64,000 nt of DNA from Torymus aiolomorphi (Eukaryota > Arthropoda > Insecta > Hymenoptera > Torymidae): positions 9,705,101 to 9,769,100 of the forward strand of contig CM070877.1 in assembly GCA_036365515.1 (NCBI GenBank), written 5' to 3'. Shown piece by piece: positions 11,301 through 22,700 of this stretch (position 1 is the first letter of the stretch; each line of letters opens with the position of its first letter). The position numbers and the translations under genes are program-made. The notes under the pieces were generated by a model. That model worked only from the letters and a program-made list of their open reading frames with translations, had not been told where the DNA came from and ran no database searches.

Positions 11301-13570
11301 ATCGGGAGAGAAATTTTTTAACCAATATTTTGTTGGGGTAAGGAAATAGTTTTGTAGATAGAAGCACGCAATTACTCCTTTTAACAAAAGATTTATTTGA
11401 AACCAAGAAATATGTAGTCAAATTAACTACATTCTTTTATATTGTCATAGTGCATATTTAACTAAACATTTAGTTAAATCTAATTAATATTTAGTATCTT
11501 CTAAAAATTTTTAGTCAAATCAAGGAAACGTTTGATTGACGAGAGAAGAAAATTATCGAATCACTTTCGTCCAGATTGCAAAACCGGTTAGTTGCAGTTA
11601 CTAAATATCTTGTCGGTTTAATAAAATGTTTGTTTAAAACAACTAAGTATTTAGTAACAATGACAACATATTTGGACACAAAGACATTGGCATTTCAACT
11701 AATTTATTAGTCAGACCTAACAAACAGTTATTTAAGTTGACTAACTGTAACTTAGTAATCGCGAGACAAATTTTTTAACCAATATTTTGTTGGTGTGAGG
11801 AAATAGTTGTCTAGATAGAAGTACGCAGTTACTCCTTTTAACAAAGATTTATTTGAAACAAAGAGATATATAGCCAAATCAACTACATACTTTTTTATTA
11901 TCATAGTGCGGTTTTAACTAAACATTTAGTTAAATTTAATAGTTATTTATTGTAATCTACGAAATATTTAGTCAAATCAAGGAAACGTTTGATTGACGAG
12001 AGAAGAAAATTATCGAATCACTTTCGTCCAGATTGCAAAACCGGTTAGTTGCAGTTACTAAATATCTTGTCGGTTTAATAAAATGTTTGTTTAAAACAAC
12101 TAAGTATTTAGTAACAATGACAACATATTTGGACACAAAGACATTGGCATTTCAACTAATTTATTAGTCAGACCTAACAAACAGTTATTTAAGTTGACTA
12201 ACTGTAACTTAGTAATCGCGAGACAAATTTTTTAACCAATATTTTGTTGGTGTGAGGAAATAGTTGTCTAGATAGAAGTACGCAGTTACTCCTTTTAACA
12301 AAGATTTATTTGAAACAAAGAGATATGTAGCCAAATCAACTACATACTTTTTTATTATCATAGTGTTTAACTAAACATTTAGTTAAATTTAATAGTTATT
12401 TATTGTAATCTACGAAATATTTAGTCAAATCAAGGAAACGATTGATTGATGAGGGAAGAAAATTGACGAATCATTTTTGTTCAGATTGCAAAACCTGTTA
12501 GTTGCCGTTACTAAATATCCTGTCGGCTTAATAAAATATTTGTTTAAAACAAGTAAACATTTAGTATGAATGACAACATATTGGGTTACAAAGGTATTGG
12601 CATTTCAACTAATTTATTAGTCAAACCTAACAAACAGTTATTACGTTCACTAATTGTAACTTAGAAATCGGGAGAGAAATTTTTTAACCAATATTTTGTT
12701 GGGGTGAGGAAATAGTTTTGTAGATAGAAGCACGCAATTACTCCTTTTAACAAAAGATTTATTTGAAACCAAGAAATATGTAGTCCAATTAACTACATTC
12801 TTTTATATTTTCATAGTGCTTGTTTAACTAAACATTTAGTTAAATCTAATTAATATTTATTGTCGTCTAAGAAATATTTAGTCAAATCAAGGAAACGTTT
12901 GATAGACGAGGGAAGAAAATTGACGAATCATTTTTGTTCAGATTGCAAAACCTGTTAGTTGCAGTTACTAAATATCTTGTCGGTTTAATAAAATGTTTGT
13001 TTAAAACAACTAAGTATTTAGTAAGAATGACAACGTATTTGGATACAAAGACACTGGCATTTTAACTAATTTTTTAGTCAGACCGAACAAACATTTATTC
13101 AAGTGAACTAATTGTAACTTAATAAGAGTAAGAGAAAGTTTTTAACTAAATTTTGGTTGGGGTAAGGAAATAGTTTTGTAGATTGAAGTACGCAGTTTGT
13201 TCTTTTAACAAAAGGTTTATTTGAAACCAAGAAATATGTAGTCAAATTAACTACATACTTTTTTATTGTCATAGTGCTTATTTAACTAAACATTTAGTTA
13301 AATCTAATTAATATTTAGTATCTTCTAAGAAATATTTAGTCAAATCAAGGAAACGTTTGATTGACGAGAGAAGAAAATTATCGAATCACTTTTGTTCATA
13401 TTGCAAAACCTGTTAGTTGCAGTTACTAAATATCTTGTCGGTTAAATAAAAGGTTTCTTCAAAACAAGTAAGTATTTAGTAAGAATGACAACATATTTGG
13501 ATATACAGATATTGGCACTTCAACTAATTTATTTATTTGAATCTATGAAATAGTTAGTAGTAACAAGTAA
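8374..13570. repeat. Satellite array: 12 monomers of about 457 bp in a 4-monomer higher-order repeat
   Basis: The anchor word GATTGCAAAACC (or a one-base variant) recurs at 8374, 8831, 9289, 9747, 10204, 10661, 11117, 11574, 12031, 12484, 12941 and 13399, spacings 453-458 bp. Monomers fall into types. B (8831, 10661, 12484) shares GTTGCCGTTACTAAATATCC. C (9289, 11117, and 12941 in part) shares TTATTAGTTAGACC or close variants. D (9747, 10204, 11574, 12031) shares AAAACCGGTTAGTTGC. The order B-C-D-D repeats every 1,823-1,830 bp. The first and last monomers are diverged or truncated, as expected at array edges. Each monomer contains the palindrome TTTAACTAAACATTTAGTTA. No coding potential. Confidence 0.93.
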
Positions 13571-14136
13571 AGATTTTGTAAATTAGGATTCGATTCTTTA
13601 ATAAATCCTTTAGCTAGTTGAACAAAATCATGCTGTCGAAGTTACTAAATAAATAGTTGAGTTAACAAAATATTTGTTAAAGGAATGAATGGTTTAGTTA
13701 ATGCGTCGGAGATATTTCCTTGTTTTTAATTGTTTAAATCAACCAAATATGTAGTTGTTTCAAACAAACATTTATTTGTTTTTAGAGATTGGGTTCATCA
13801 ATATTTCAGTTATTTGATTTAAGTAAATATTTCGTTAACTCTACCAATTGATTTTGCTAAAAACAATAAACATTTATTTGAAGTTATTTTCTTGTTTCAA
13901 GAAAACGAATTTAGTTCTTTCAATGAAACCTTTTAATTGAATCAACCATACCATATTTGAAGTAACTAAATGTTTAATTAAATTTACTAATTATTATTTT
14001 AACTAAATAATTTAGTTGATTTTACTCTTTATGTAGTTGTTTCAGAGAAATATTTAGTTGATTTAACTAAAGATAACTTTACTAAATATTTTACTAAATA
14101 TTTAGTTGAAATAACAAATCTTTTTTTTCAGTGTAT
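13571..14136. other. Diverged flank of the satellite, rich in ACTAAATATTTAGTTGA words
   Basis: About 560 bp in which short palindromic words (TTTAGTTGATTTAACTAAA and relatives) recur irregularly. It ends with AAATCTTTTTTTTCAGTGTA, which looks like the terminus of a TIR element (inverse TACACTGAAAAAAAA). The monomers contain the same words, so this may be the remnant from which the satellite arose. No matching left terminus was found. Confidence 0.45.
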
Positions 14137-17100
14137 AATTAGAGCGCGAGTATAAATATGTGTGTGTGCGTGTCTAGGTATGTGTGTGAGAACAATAGGT
14201 AAACTCGCGACCTCATTAATGTAAATTTGTCAACGAATCAAACGAGTTGCGTGCGCACCAAGGTATGATGTTTATTTATGGAAACGTACGGAGCGGCGTC
14301 GCTAAGTACGCAAATTGACGGTTCTAGAAGGAATTAATCATCGGCTGTGGCCCTGAATGTTGGAGGTATATAATTGATTCGCGGGGTTTTTCGGCCGGGG
14401 TCGATTAGGAAATTACACAATGTCGGAAAATTTTCTGTCGCTAGGCGGGTTCTCGAGTAATCGATATGGTGATCTCGACGGAGCGCTGGAATATGTATAT
14501 AGGAATTACTTTGCTTTCGTCGGTGTGGAAGCGCTAAAATTTTCAGCGCTACTCTTTATGTAAAAAAAAAAAATCTAAAGTGATTAGGATCAATAGACAA
14601 TAAACAATATTAAATATATTGTTCAACAATTATAGTATCTTGGTTTATTTTGAAATTCATAAGAAAAATCGTTGTTTCGATACAGAAGTCCCGTCATTTT
14701 ACGATCAAATCGTGACTTTTTGAATTTTTGTACTATACCTATATATAGTTTACAAATTTGAATATAACTGGAAATTTTTCACGGCAGCTGATTTTCGAAA
14801 TTCCAGTGTGACAATCGTTGCACAAAAACGTTAGTGTGTTAATAGAATGATAAATGCTGCGATTTCCCTTTTGTCTTAAATAGGGGTATTTTTCAAATAA
14901 ATCCGACGACGATGTATTCTCAGATTTTACAAATGCAAATCATCGATTTATGAACTACATTTGATGTTATTCGTCATTCGGTCAATTATTTATCAATTTA
15001 ACGGACCACACCTACGGGATATATATAATTTTTCCTCATATTATACCGAGTCAAAAACTATATGTAAATGCCATGACATTTAAAAAAAAGAGCGCACGCG
15101 CTCAACATCACGGGATACATCGCGTCATTAGCATTTAATTTGTCACTCGTTGCACGTCAACTTTTTAAGAAACTCCGTTTATTCGCATAATTTTACGTAA
15201 GTCACGTCATGCATATATCACGTGTTTCTTTCGAAAGCTTTTTCCCCTTTTCTGAGCGCAAAGTGCCACACTATACCGCGCCCTCGCCTGCCAGAAAAAC
15301 AATAACGCTAATCAATATTAATATATGCAAATTAACTGCTGAAGCCGAGCCTTTGTAATATTAATTACAACAATTAGCGAGCGTAAATTAACGCCGTAGC
15401 TACGTTAATATCGCGCGGAGTCTATATACACACACACGCGCGTACATATATTCTCCTTAATTAGGTCTATCCACGCACGTTGCGGGGCAAAATGTGACGG
15501 GGAATAACCGACGAAATGGCCAATTAAAAATTACAGGGTGGATGCGTTGTGGTAGTATACACTGCTACGGAAAATTATCGCCTGGCAAAAAGAGCGGAAT
15601 CAAAAGGCAGTGAAACTATGTGCATGCGTACATTTACAAGTCGCGTTTAATTAGCTCGCCGCGATATATATTATAGCACGCTGCATTGTCAACAAAATGA
15701 GCAACGCTACGCTGATAAGGGACAAACTTATATATATGCACAGATTAATTCACACTTATATCTCTCCGCGCCGATAAAGTTCTCGCACACGCCGCTTTAT
15801 TTTCGTTTCACTCGCGTGTAAGATCGAAAGCGCGTTTTTATTACTCGCAAATTGCGGGATAAATAAAAGTCGCGCGTGTGTAATGTGTTTACACGCGTCG
15901 ATAAAGAGAGAGAGAGAGAGAGATTTTGCGCGCAGTGAAATTTGGCACGAGCGAGAGAGCGAGGCTTTGAAGTGCGTATATTGGTGAAGGCGTTTAGTTT
16001 ATGTTGAAGTATTATTAGTGACTCCTCGGTGGGTGTATGTGTGACAATATTGTTTGCGCGAGGAAAGAATTATAGCGCAGATGTTGAAATTGGTGGTCGC
16101 GTGCGCTTTTGTAATTTTTTTTTTTTATTTATACTGATTGCTGGTTGTTTACTTTCGGGGGATTTGTATGTGCTAATTTTATTATTTTCTGCGTTCTTTT
16201 CCGTTTATACTATATATATATATTTTTTCTTTTTCTCCGTTCTTTTCCGTTTTTTATTATTTTTTTTTTTCGTTCTTTTCCTGTTATCTCGACAAAATTT
16301 AAATAGTCTTATTTATTTTTCTATTTTTGATTAAAAACTTACTGTCAGTGATATATAGATATAAATAGACATAAAAACGTGCACTTTTTTACTGACCGGA
16401 TAAAAAAGTGTTTGTTTGAGAAAAGCTCTTGTTCAGCGGGAGTAAAAATTAATCTTCTCCGACATTTACGATTCAATTATTAAACGTTTATTTTCGAATA
16501 CTATATGTATAAAAAAGTTTCATCTATCTAAAGTAGCGTGCAGTTTTTTAAAACAATACGATACAGCGAACTCAGAATACTTGCTATTACCGAAGAAACT
16601 AAGAAAACGCTCGCCCCGCTAATTCCTCTAACACACACGCCCGATGCTTTCCACACTCGTTCCACACAACCAAAGAGAAGCAACATCCACTGAGTTACGA
16701 ACAAAGCAAAGCTCTCACGGCAGCAACGGCGCCTAATAATAAAGCGAGCTGCTCAGCTAATGCCAAAAACCTGCATCCCCGCTCCAAAAAATCATTCTGT
16801 GCATCAGCAACGGAAAAAACTTATCTCGGCGTCCTAAAAATCCCAACATCCAAACATAAGCGCCCCCTCATGAATTCCAAAAAAAATCGCTTTTTCTGTT
16901 TACCCAGCAACGCGATCCCGTATATATAGCCCTTTCCCACAACGTCGAAAAATCAATTCCCCTAGGTTACATAGGGGCGCCGCGCTGAAATTCCAGCCTA
17001 AGCGCACATCTCGTATATATAACGAGTATTATCTAGCGATTTATCATCCGCGGGCACGTGCCGCCGTACACATACATATATACACCCCGAAAGTTTTTGT

Positions 17101-17488
17101 GCGCCGCGTCCTATATACACATGCGGATTATTAGGCGGATTACGCGCGGGGCGACGGCCGTGTTTAATTATTTCTCTTTCTTTCCCCCTGCAGAGGTATT
17201 CTATATATATGTGTGTGCGTATTATAATGGTGCGATAAGATTCGAAGGCTCTTTTCTTCTTGCCACGTGCGAGGGATTCGTTCCTGCAGCTTTTTTTTAT
17301 GTATATACACGCCGAGGTGTGCAGCCGCGGACACGCATGCGCAGTTTGTCGCGCGAGTCGAGGGATGGCTATGGCTTTACGATAACGGCCGAGAGTTTTA
17401 TGTATACGGTGTGAAGAGAGTATTAGAGGGAATGTGTGCAAGTTCGACTTTGGTATGTCTTAGGAGGTCATTGGAAAAGGAACTTTTT
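14137..17488. other. Gene-poor region with CpG-rich patches
   Basis: No credible exon. From about 15,060 to 17,450 the sequence is rich in CpG, GCGCGC words and CACACA/GAGAGA runs (for example 15,903-15,922), and open frames there are low-complexity. This composition is typical of upstream or regulatory sequence in several hymenopteran genomes. No promoter can be assigned to a gene. Confidence 0.4.
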
Positions 17489-17850
17489 AAATTCGAATAA
17501 GTGAATATTCTATAGCTATATTTTTTATAGCTAACGTGTTAATTAAATGGAAGCATTTTGAGCAAAAATCATAATGCAAAAATAATATAATTCGTCTAAA
17601 AGTTCTACCATTACTTAAAATACATATTTTATGAAGTGTAAATGTCATAATTTATTTCGGAGTGGTATGAATAATTATGAAAAACAAGCAATGTTCGTTT
17701 TTAGCCATAAAGTTAACTGAAAAATAGCTGGCTTCTGGTTAACATTTCCACCATGCAGGGTAATCGTGTAGTTTTGGAATAAGTGCACGACTATGTACTT
17801 AAATAAGTGAATATTCACTTATTTGAAATGAATTTCACTTATTCGAATTT
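17489..17850. mobile_element. MITE-like element, perfect 17-bp TIRs
   Basis: AAATTCGAATAAGTGAA at 17,489-17,505 is repeated inverted at 17,834-17,850 without mismatch. Just inside the right end is a perfect 24-bp palindrome at 17,801-17,824 built from the same word (AATAAGTGAATATTCACTTA). The 362-bp element has no coding potential. Confidence 0.6.
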
Positions 17851-18100
17851 AGAGGGTAGATTTTTAGTAATTTCATTATACTTTCTAAATTCAATGTAAC
17901 TTTTTTATTTTCAGAAAGTAACGACCCTTTGCTAGTCAGAACGATTACTTGTCTTTCTACATTCAGCATAATGAATAATTAGGATTAATTAAGCAAATTA
18001 TTATTGTGATAAAAATAAATATTAAGAATCCCAATAAATCTATATACTATTTGAAATTTTCTCGTAACCAGAAATACGTTACCGGATGATGTATCGTTTG

Positions 18101-18592
18101 TTAACCTTTAGACTGCCGGGATTTGAGGTGTCAAATCGTCCTTTAAAAGTGACCAAACTTGTGTATTGTATCATGTATCAACTATATACAAAGTTCATAT
18201 CATGGGTCGAGCCGATATATCGGCTTTCCGGCAGGCTAAGGTAAAAAAAACATTTCGGACGATCAAATTTTAAAATAAGTGTTATATAGGGGTTTTGAGG
18301 GGTGCTGAACATGGTGGTAGTGTCAAATTCTGAATATTACTACTTGTATTACCTTTTTCAACAAAAAACAGTAAAATAACTATAAAATATTTTGATTTTT
18401 CAACTCTCCTTTAGCGTTACCCAGAGCTAACAATGTGGACGTAGAGAGTATTTATGTAGCTCCCTTTGTGGTTGTCTAAATATATAAATGTAAACTTTAG
18501 TATATTTGGGCACATATACATATGATTTTTACGGATGAAAATTATTTTCCTTCAGAGCAGATATATCGGCTTTCCGGCAGTCTAAAGGTTAA
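18101..18592. mobile_element. piggyBac-like MITE with TTAA target duplication
   Basis: TTAA at 18,101-18,104 and at 18,589-18,592 flank a 484-bp element whose ends are perfect inverted repeats (CCTTTAGACTGCCGG at the left). The TTAA duplication and a CCYT start are the signature of the piggyBac superfamily. The subterminal word GATATATCGGCTTTCCGGCAG is present twice in the same orientation, at about 18,215 and 18,560, so the right end appears to have been partly duplicated internally. No transposase is encoded. Confidence 0.8.
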
Positions 18593-20003
18593 AAGAAAAT
18601 GTCGAAAAGGAACGTTAAGTATATGAACATTAACGATCATAGGAGAATATTGAAGTATGACTTGTATACGAGTTTAGTATATAATTATTTTAAAATTAAC
18701 TTTCAAACGTAAATAAACAACAACGTCAGTACATTTTTAACCCCCTTCTTTACTCGAGCAAACGTAAAGCAACCCTACTTTTCCTTCACAAAACAAAACA
18801 TCCACTATCTGCTAATTTTAGCACTATCTGCTAATTCTCTCCAATAATCGCACTCAGGTCCAGTATTTTACCATCGTCATCATCACTGTATATTTCGCGA
18901 TCACAATGCACCATTGCCCCTTAAACATTCAAACGCCGAAGACATTGTTACAACCCAAATCGCTCGACAAATTTGCATCTCCAATTTTGATCATCGTCTT
19001 CAACACTACTCGCTCGCGCGAAAAACAATAGTTAAGCCACACGTGGCCCTCCACCTCAATCATACACATAGATACACGCATGTGATGCAAGCATACTCTA
19101 TTACTACGTCGTCGGCGTACGTGGCCTATCTAACGATATATCTAGCGTGCGAAGAAAGATTCTATTGCTCCAGTTTTGTTCGAAATGCAGCAGTGACCCT
19201 CGCGCGCGCGCGTTACGACAACAATTACGTATGCCCGAAGTAAAAGGAGAATCGTTGACCTTAGCGGCAGCGGCGCGCCGGTTAAGTGATTGTATTCCAA
19301 TTATGATAATTGCAGGCCCCCGGCCTATAATCTAATCGGTTCATTAATCGATCGACAATCGCCGGAAATGCGTGCGCGCGCGCGCGCGACCACTGGCTTA
19401 TTCGAGGGAGAGAGAGAGAGAGATAGGCATGCGTTTGCACGCGGTAGCAGCGCTGAATTACGGATTCCGAGAGAGAGAGAGAAAGAAAGAGAGGGTATGT
19501 GGAGCTTGCGTGCGAGGTAAAGAGGGAACGGTATGGTGTAAGTGTGTGTGTGTAAAGTGGTCGAAGGGGAATGTTATGTTGGGGAGGTAAGTATGCGCGC
19601 GAGGAGAACGCTTTTGTTATTAATTTTGTGGTGTTTTGTAAGACAACGGCTGGGTGGTGTATTATGTGGAATACTAAATTCCTATACAGTTTTGCATGAT
19701 TTTTCGTAATTTTTTTTCTTCTTCTTCAAATTTGTCGTTGGTTTTCCGTGACGCGGAAAATTTTCTGCGAGTCATCAGAGAGGGCTTTAATCGAAAGCAA
19801 GAAGTGGCCTGACGAGGCGATCATCGTCGTGCGAAATTTGTATGGTAATGAAAAGCGCGATCTATTACTAATCGAATTTTATATGGACTGATATGGCAGG
19901 GAAATTCTATAGTGGATAATTCAGTTCCTCGACGATTTAAAGCTGTGCTCGACTCCGATGAATGTCTTATTATATGTATATAGGCTTCCTTTTTTGTTCA
20001 CGA
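18593..20003. other. Intergenic, with a CpG/GA-rich island
   Basis: About 18,900-19,600 is CpG-rich with (CG)n at about 19,201-19,210 and 19,373-19,388, and GAGAGA runs. Open frames here are low-complexity. No gene is supported. Confidence 0.4.
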
Positions 20004-20158
20004 AGAGAATTTTTGCGTCAAAATTACCGTGACAGTTTGGTAAATCTGGAACAATTGAAGCGGTTAGAAAAAATTGTGAAGATTTCGCTGTAATTTTTAC
20101 CGAACTTTTCCAAATTTACCAAACTGTCATCACGGTAATGTTTACGCGAAAATTCTTT
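20004..20158. repeat. Imperfect foldback (inverted repeat), about 45-bp arms
   Basis: The segment around ATTACCGTGACAGTTTGG (20,023-20,040) is repeated inverted around CCAAACTGTCATCACGGTAAT (20,119-20,139). Matching continues outward over AGAATTTTTGCGT/ACGCGAAAATTCT. It is probably a decayed MITE. Confidence 0.6.
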
Positions 20159-22624
20159 GTTGTTACTGTTTCATGGCTGTATGACAATTGTAGCAAGAAT
20201 GTATTATATACGTATAAAATAAGGAATAAGTGAAAAAAAAATATATAGTTTTGCCAAAATCAACCCGGTACAATTATCCAGTTTTTCTGCGGAATTGCTC
20301 GCGCCATCTAGTGATCAAATGGAAACTAAATTTTTAGAGAGACAATATTATATAAAAATCAAGGAAGAACTAAGAAGTATCATGATATAATTTTCAGCCA
20401 AAAATTCAATTAAATTCACACCAACGACCCAACGAATCCGTAACCCCATTCCCTCCCTTCCCATACCGGCACGAGAGCCCTAAAACAAAACTTCCACTAC
20501 AACGAAACCATATACCCACCGCGAAGTTCATTATAAACTACACACCCACCCACCATTTCAATACGCGATTTAATTCCTCTCTCTCTCACCGAAAAGAGAG
20601 ACGCACTCACAGCAGCAGCAGCAGCAGCGGCAGGTTGGGTTTTTATAACACACATTTAGAGGCCATTAGCGGGACCCCGGCGCGCGAAACAATAAAGCAC
20701 CGCTGCGGCGGCCCATGTGAAATCCGAGGCGGCGGATCTAATGGCGCCGTCGGCGAATCAGCATGCGCGCGACGACGACGATGACTGGCAGCAGTCGCGG
20801 CTATTTCGCGCGCCGCTAGCTGCATGCGATTGCAATGATGAAAAAATTGTACGAGGGTGGTCACCGTGTGTGTGGGTATATGTGTGTGTGTGTTTGTGGG
20901 GAGAGGGGAACGTTGTGGTGGTAGAAGTGATTTGAAGAAATTGGATTGAGAGTTTTGTTTGTATGTGTGTTGTACACTGGCTAAAAGAGTTTGTTGAATT
21001 CAAGAGGGCATTAATATACAGGGAATACATAAAATTGTTTTGTTAATTTGAAGTTTGTATAGGCACTTTTAAGAAATCATTTTGGTGAATGTGAGCCATC
21101 CTTCGGTGTTTAGTATAATGTATGGTTAGTTGAAGAACCAATCGTTCTCTAGCTTGATAGTGGTACCATAAGATTAATAAACGCATTTTATGAGTTCATA
21201 TAGATATCAAAGGCAAAGAAAAAATTTTTTTTTCTTAGTGTGTAAGCCTGATATAAAGATTTCTGCAACGGTGTGTGAGGAATTCTACAGATAATCCAAC
21301 AAATTTTAAAAATATTTGGAGGCACGCCTCTATAATTAATTTTTTTCTCGCTCTACAGTTCATGCAACAGACGAGACAAATTTCCAACCAACGAAAACGG
21401 TCTTTTGACACAGCTGTTTTAACCGCACATACATTTTTCTTATGAAAATTTAACATGGGAAAAAATGGACAAAAAATGGTCATTGATAATTAACTAACAT
21501 TAAGCTCCCCGGAAGGTGCCAACAAATCGCGATTTTCAAATGCACGTAATTTTGCACGCAGGATCGACCAATTTTAACGATTCTTAGCTTAAATTAAAGC
21601 TTTTTTCTTCTACTTTAATTTTATTTATTTTTCGAAAAATTTGTTCGCGTCTTTAGGAGTTTAATATTGGTTAATTAATAATCAGTGACTATTTTTTGCC
21701 GATTTTTTGCAATTTCAATTTCTAAAGAAAAATTAATGTCCAGATAAACATGATCACAAGATTGTTTTCGTGGCTTTACCAATATTCTCGTTTATTGTAT
21801 GATCTAAAAAATGTGAACCCTCTAAGAGTGGAGCTCTTGTAGAATTGCTCATATGAGTGAATCAATACAAGCCACTATCTTCCGTAAATCATTATTTTTA
21901 TTCTTAATTTCCTCGACCAAATGTATTTTCAATTCCAAAATATTGTAATCGAAAGATTTTGTAACGCCCCGAGGGCGAGAATAAGCCAAAAAGGTGACAT
22001 TTTAACATACGCGTCAATACACTCGGTTTCCCTTTCACACGTGACGCACAATAAACTAAAATAAAATTCAAATAGCCAGGCGATGAATAATTGCCAGTGC
22101 TTCCTCACTGTATCGCCGAAAATAAAGCCGAAGCGACATGCAAATATCGCCGAAAATTAAGGGTAATTCTTTCGCAAAATGATGCGGTCCCGCGAGCTAA
22201 ACAAAAGGCAGCAGCGAACTTAATTAGTCGCGTTAAGAATGTTTCCACGTATCGCAACTGCCACCGTACACCGAGAACGACCTATAGAACGAGAATAAAT
22301 TTATTACAGAGTGTGCCTCTAAATTTTTTGTTCTTAGATTTTTTATTTTTTTACTCTTTAAGTCTGGAGTTTCTGTATAATTCCGGATATGGTTTGGCTT
22401 TCTCAAATTGCCTGCGTGAATTAAAATTTCTGTGATTATTATAATAGCTCTAGTACATGAAAAGATTTTGTCATGGAAACTTGAGATGTTTAAAGTGTTA
22501 GTTCTTTTTCCTTTAAGGGTTATTCCCACAATATGGGCATGTACCTTTCAAAGTGTTAGTGTAGCTCATGAAAGAGAAGATAGATCAAGATTATCTAATA
22601 GTACATTTCGACACGGGTGGGGAA
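20159..22624. other. Intergenic, no gene recognised
   Basis: Contains a CpG-rich patch at about 20,560-20,930 with a (CAG)n run near 20,612 and a (GT)n run near 20,870. Otherwise AT-rich. Open frames are short or repeat-derived. Confidence 0.4.
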
Positions 22625-22700
22625 GTCGATTATTTAGCTGGTGTGACTTTTTGCACGAGCGAAGCGAGTGCGAAAAAGTCACACCACCTAAATAATCGAC
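22625..22700. mobile_element. Compact palindromic MITE-like hairpin with GCACGAGCGAAGCGAGTGC core
   Basis: 32-bp arms (22,625-22,656 and about 22,669-22,700, GTCGATTATTTAG at the outer end) flank a short loop containing GAGCGAAGCGAG. Weaker inverted similarity continues outward (CGACACGGGTGGGGAA against TTACGCACTAGTTTCG), so the full element may be about 120 bp. Confidence 0.65.

Noticed and set aside
8374..13570. CRISPR-like array
   Set aside because: The repeats are contiguous 457-bp monomers with no short repeat/unique spacer pattern, and the genome is eukaryotic.
16029..17500. Several 60-147-codon open frames in CpG-rich DNA
   Set aside because: They overlap on both strands and encode low-complexity or repeat-derived peptides. 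No splice-supported gene or family motif.
22432..22695. 87-codon plus-strand open frame
   Set aside because: Its 3' part is the palindromic MITE at 22,625-22,700.
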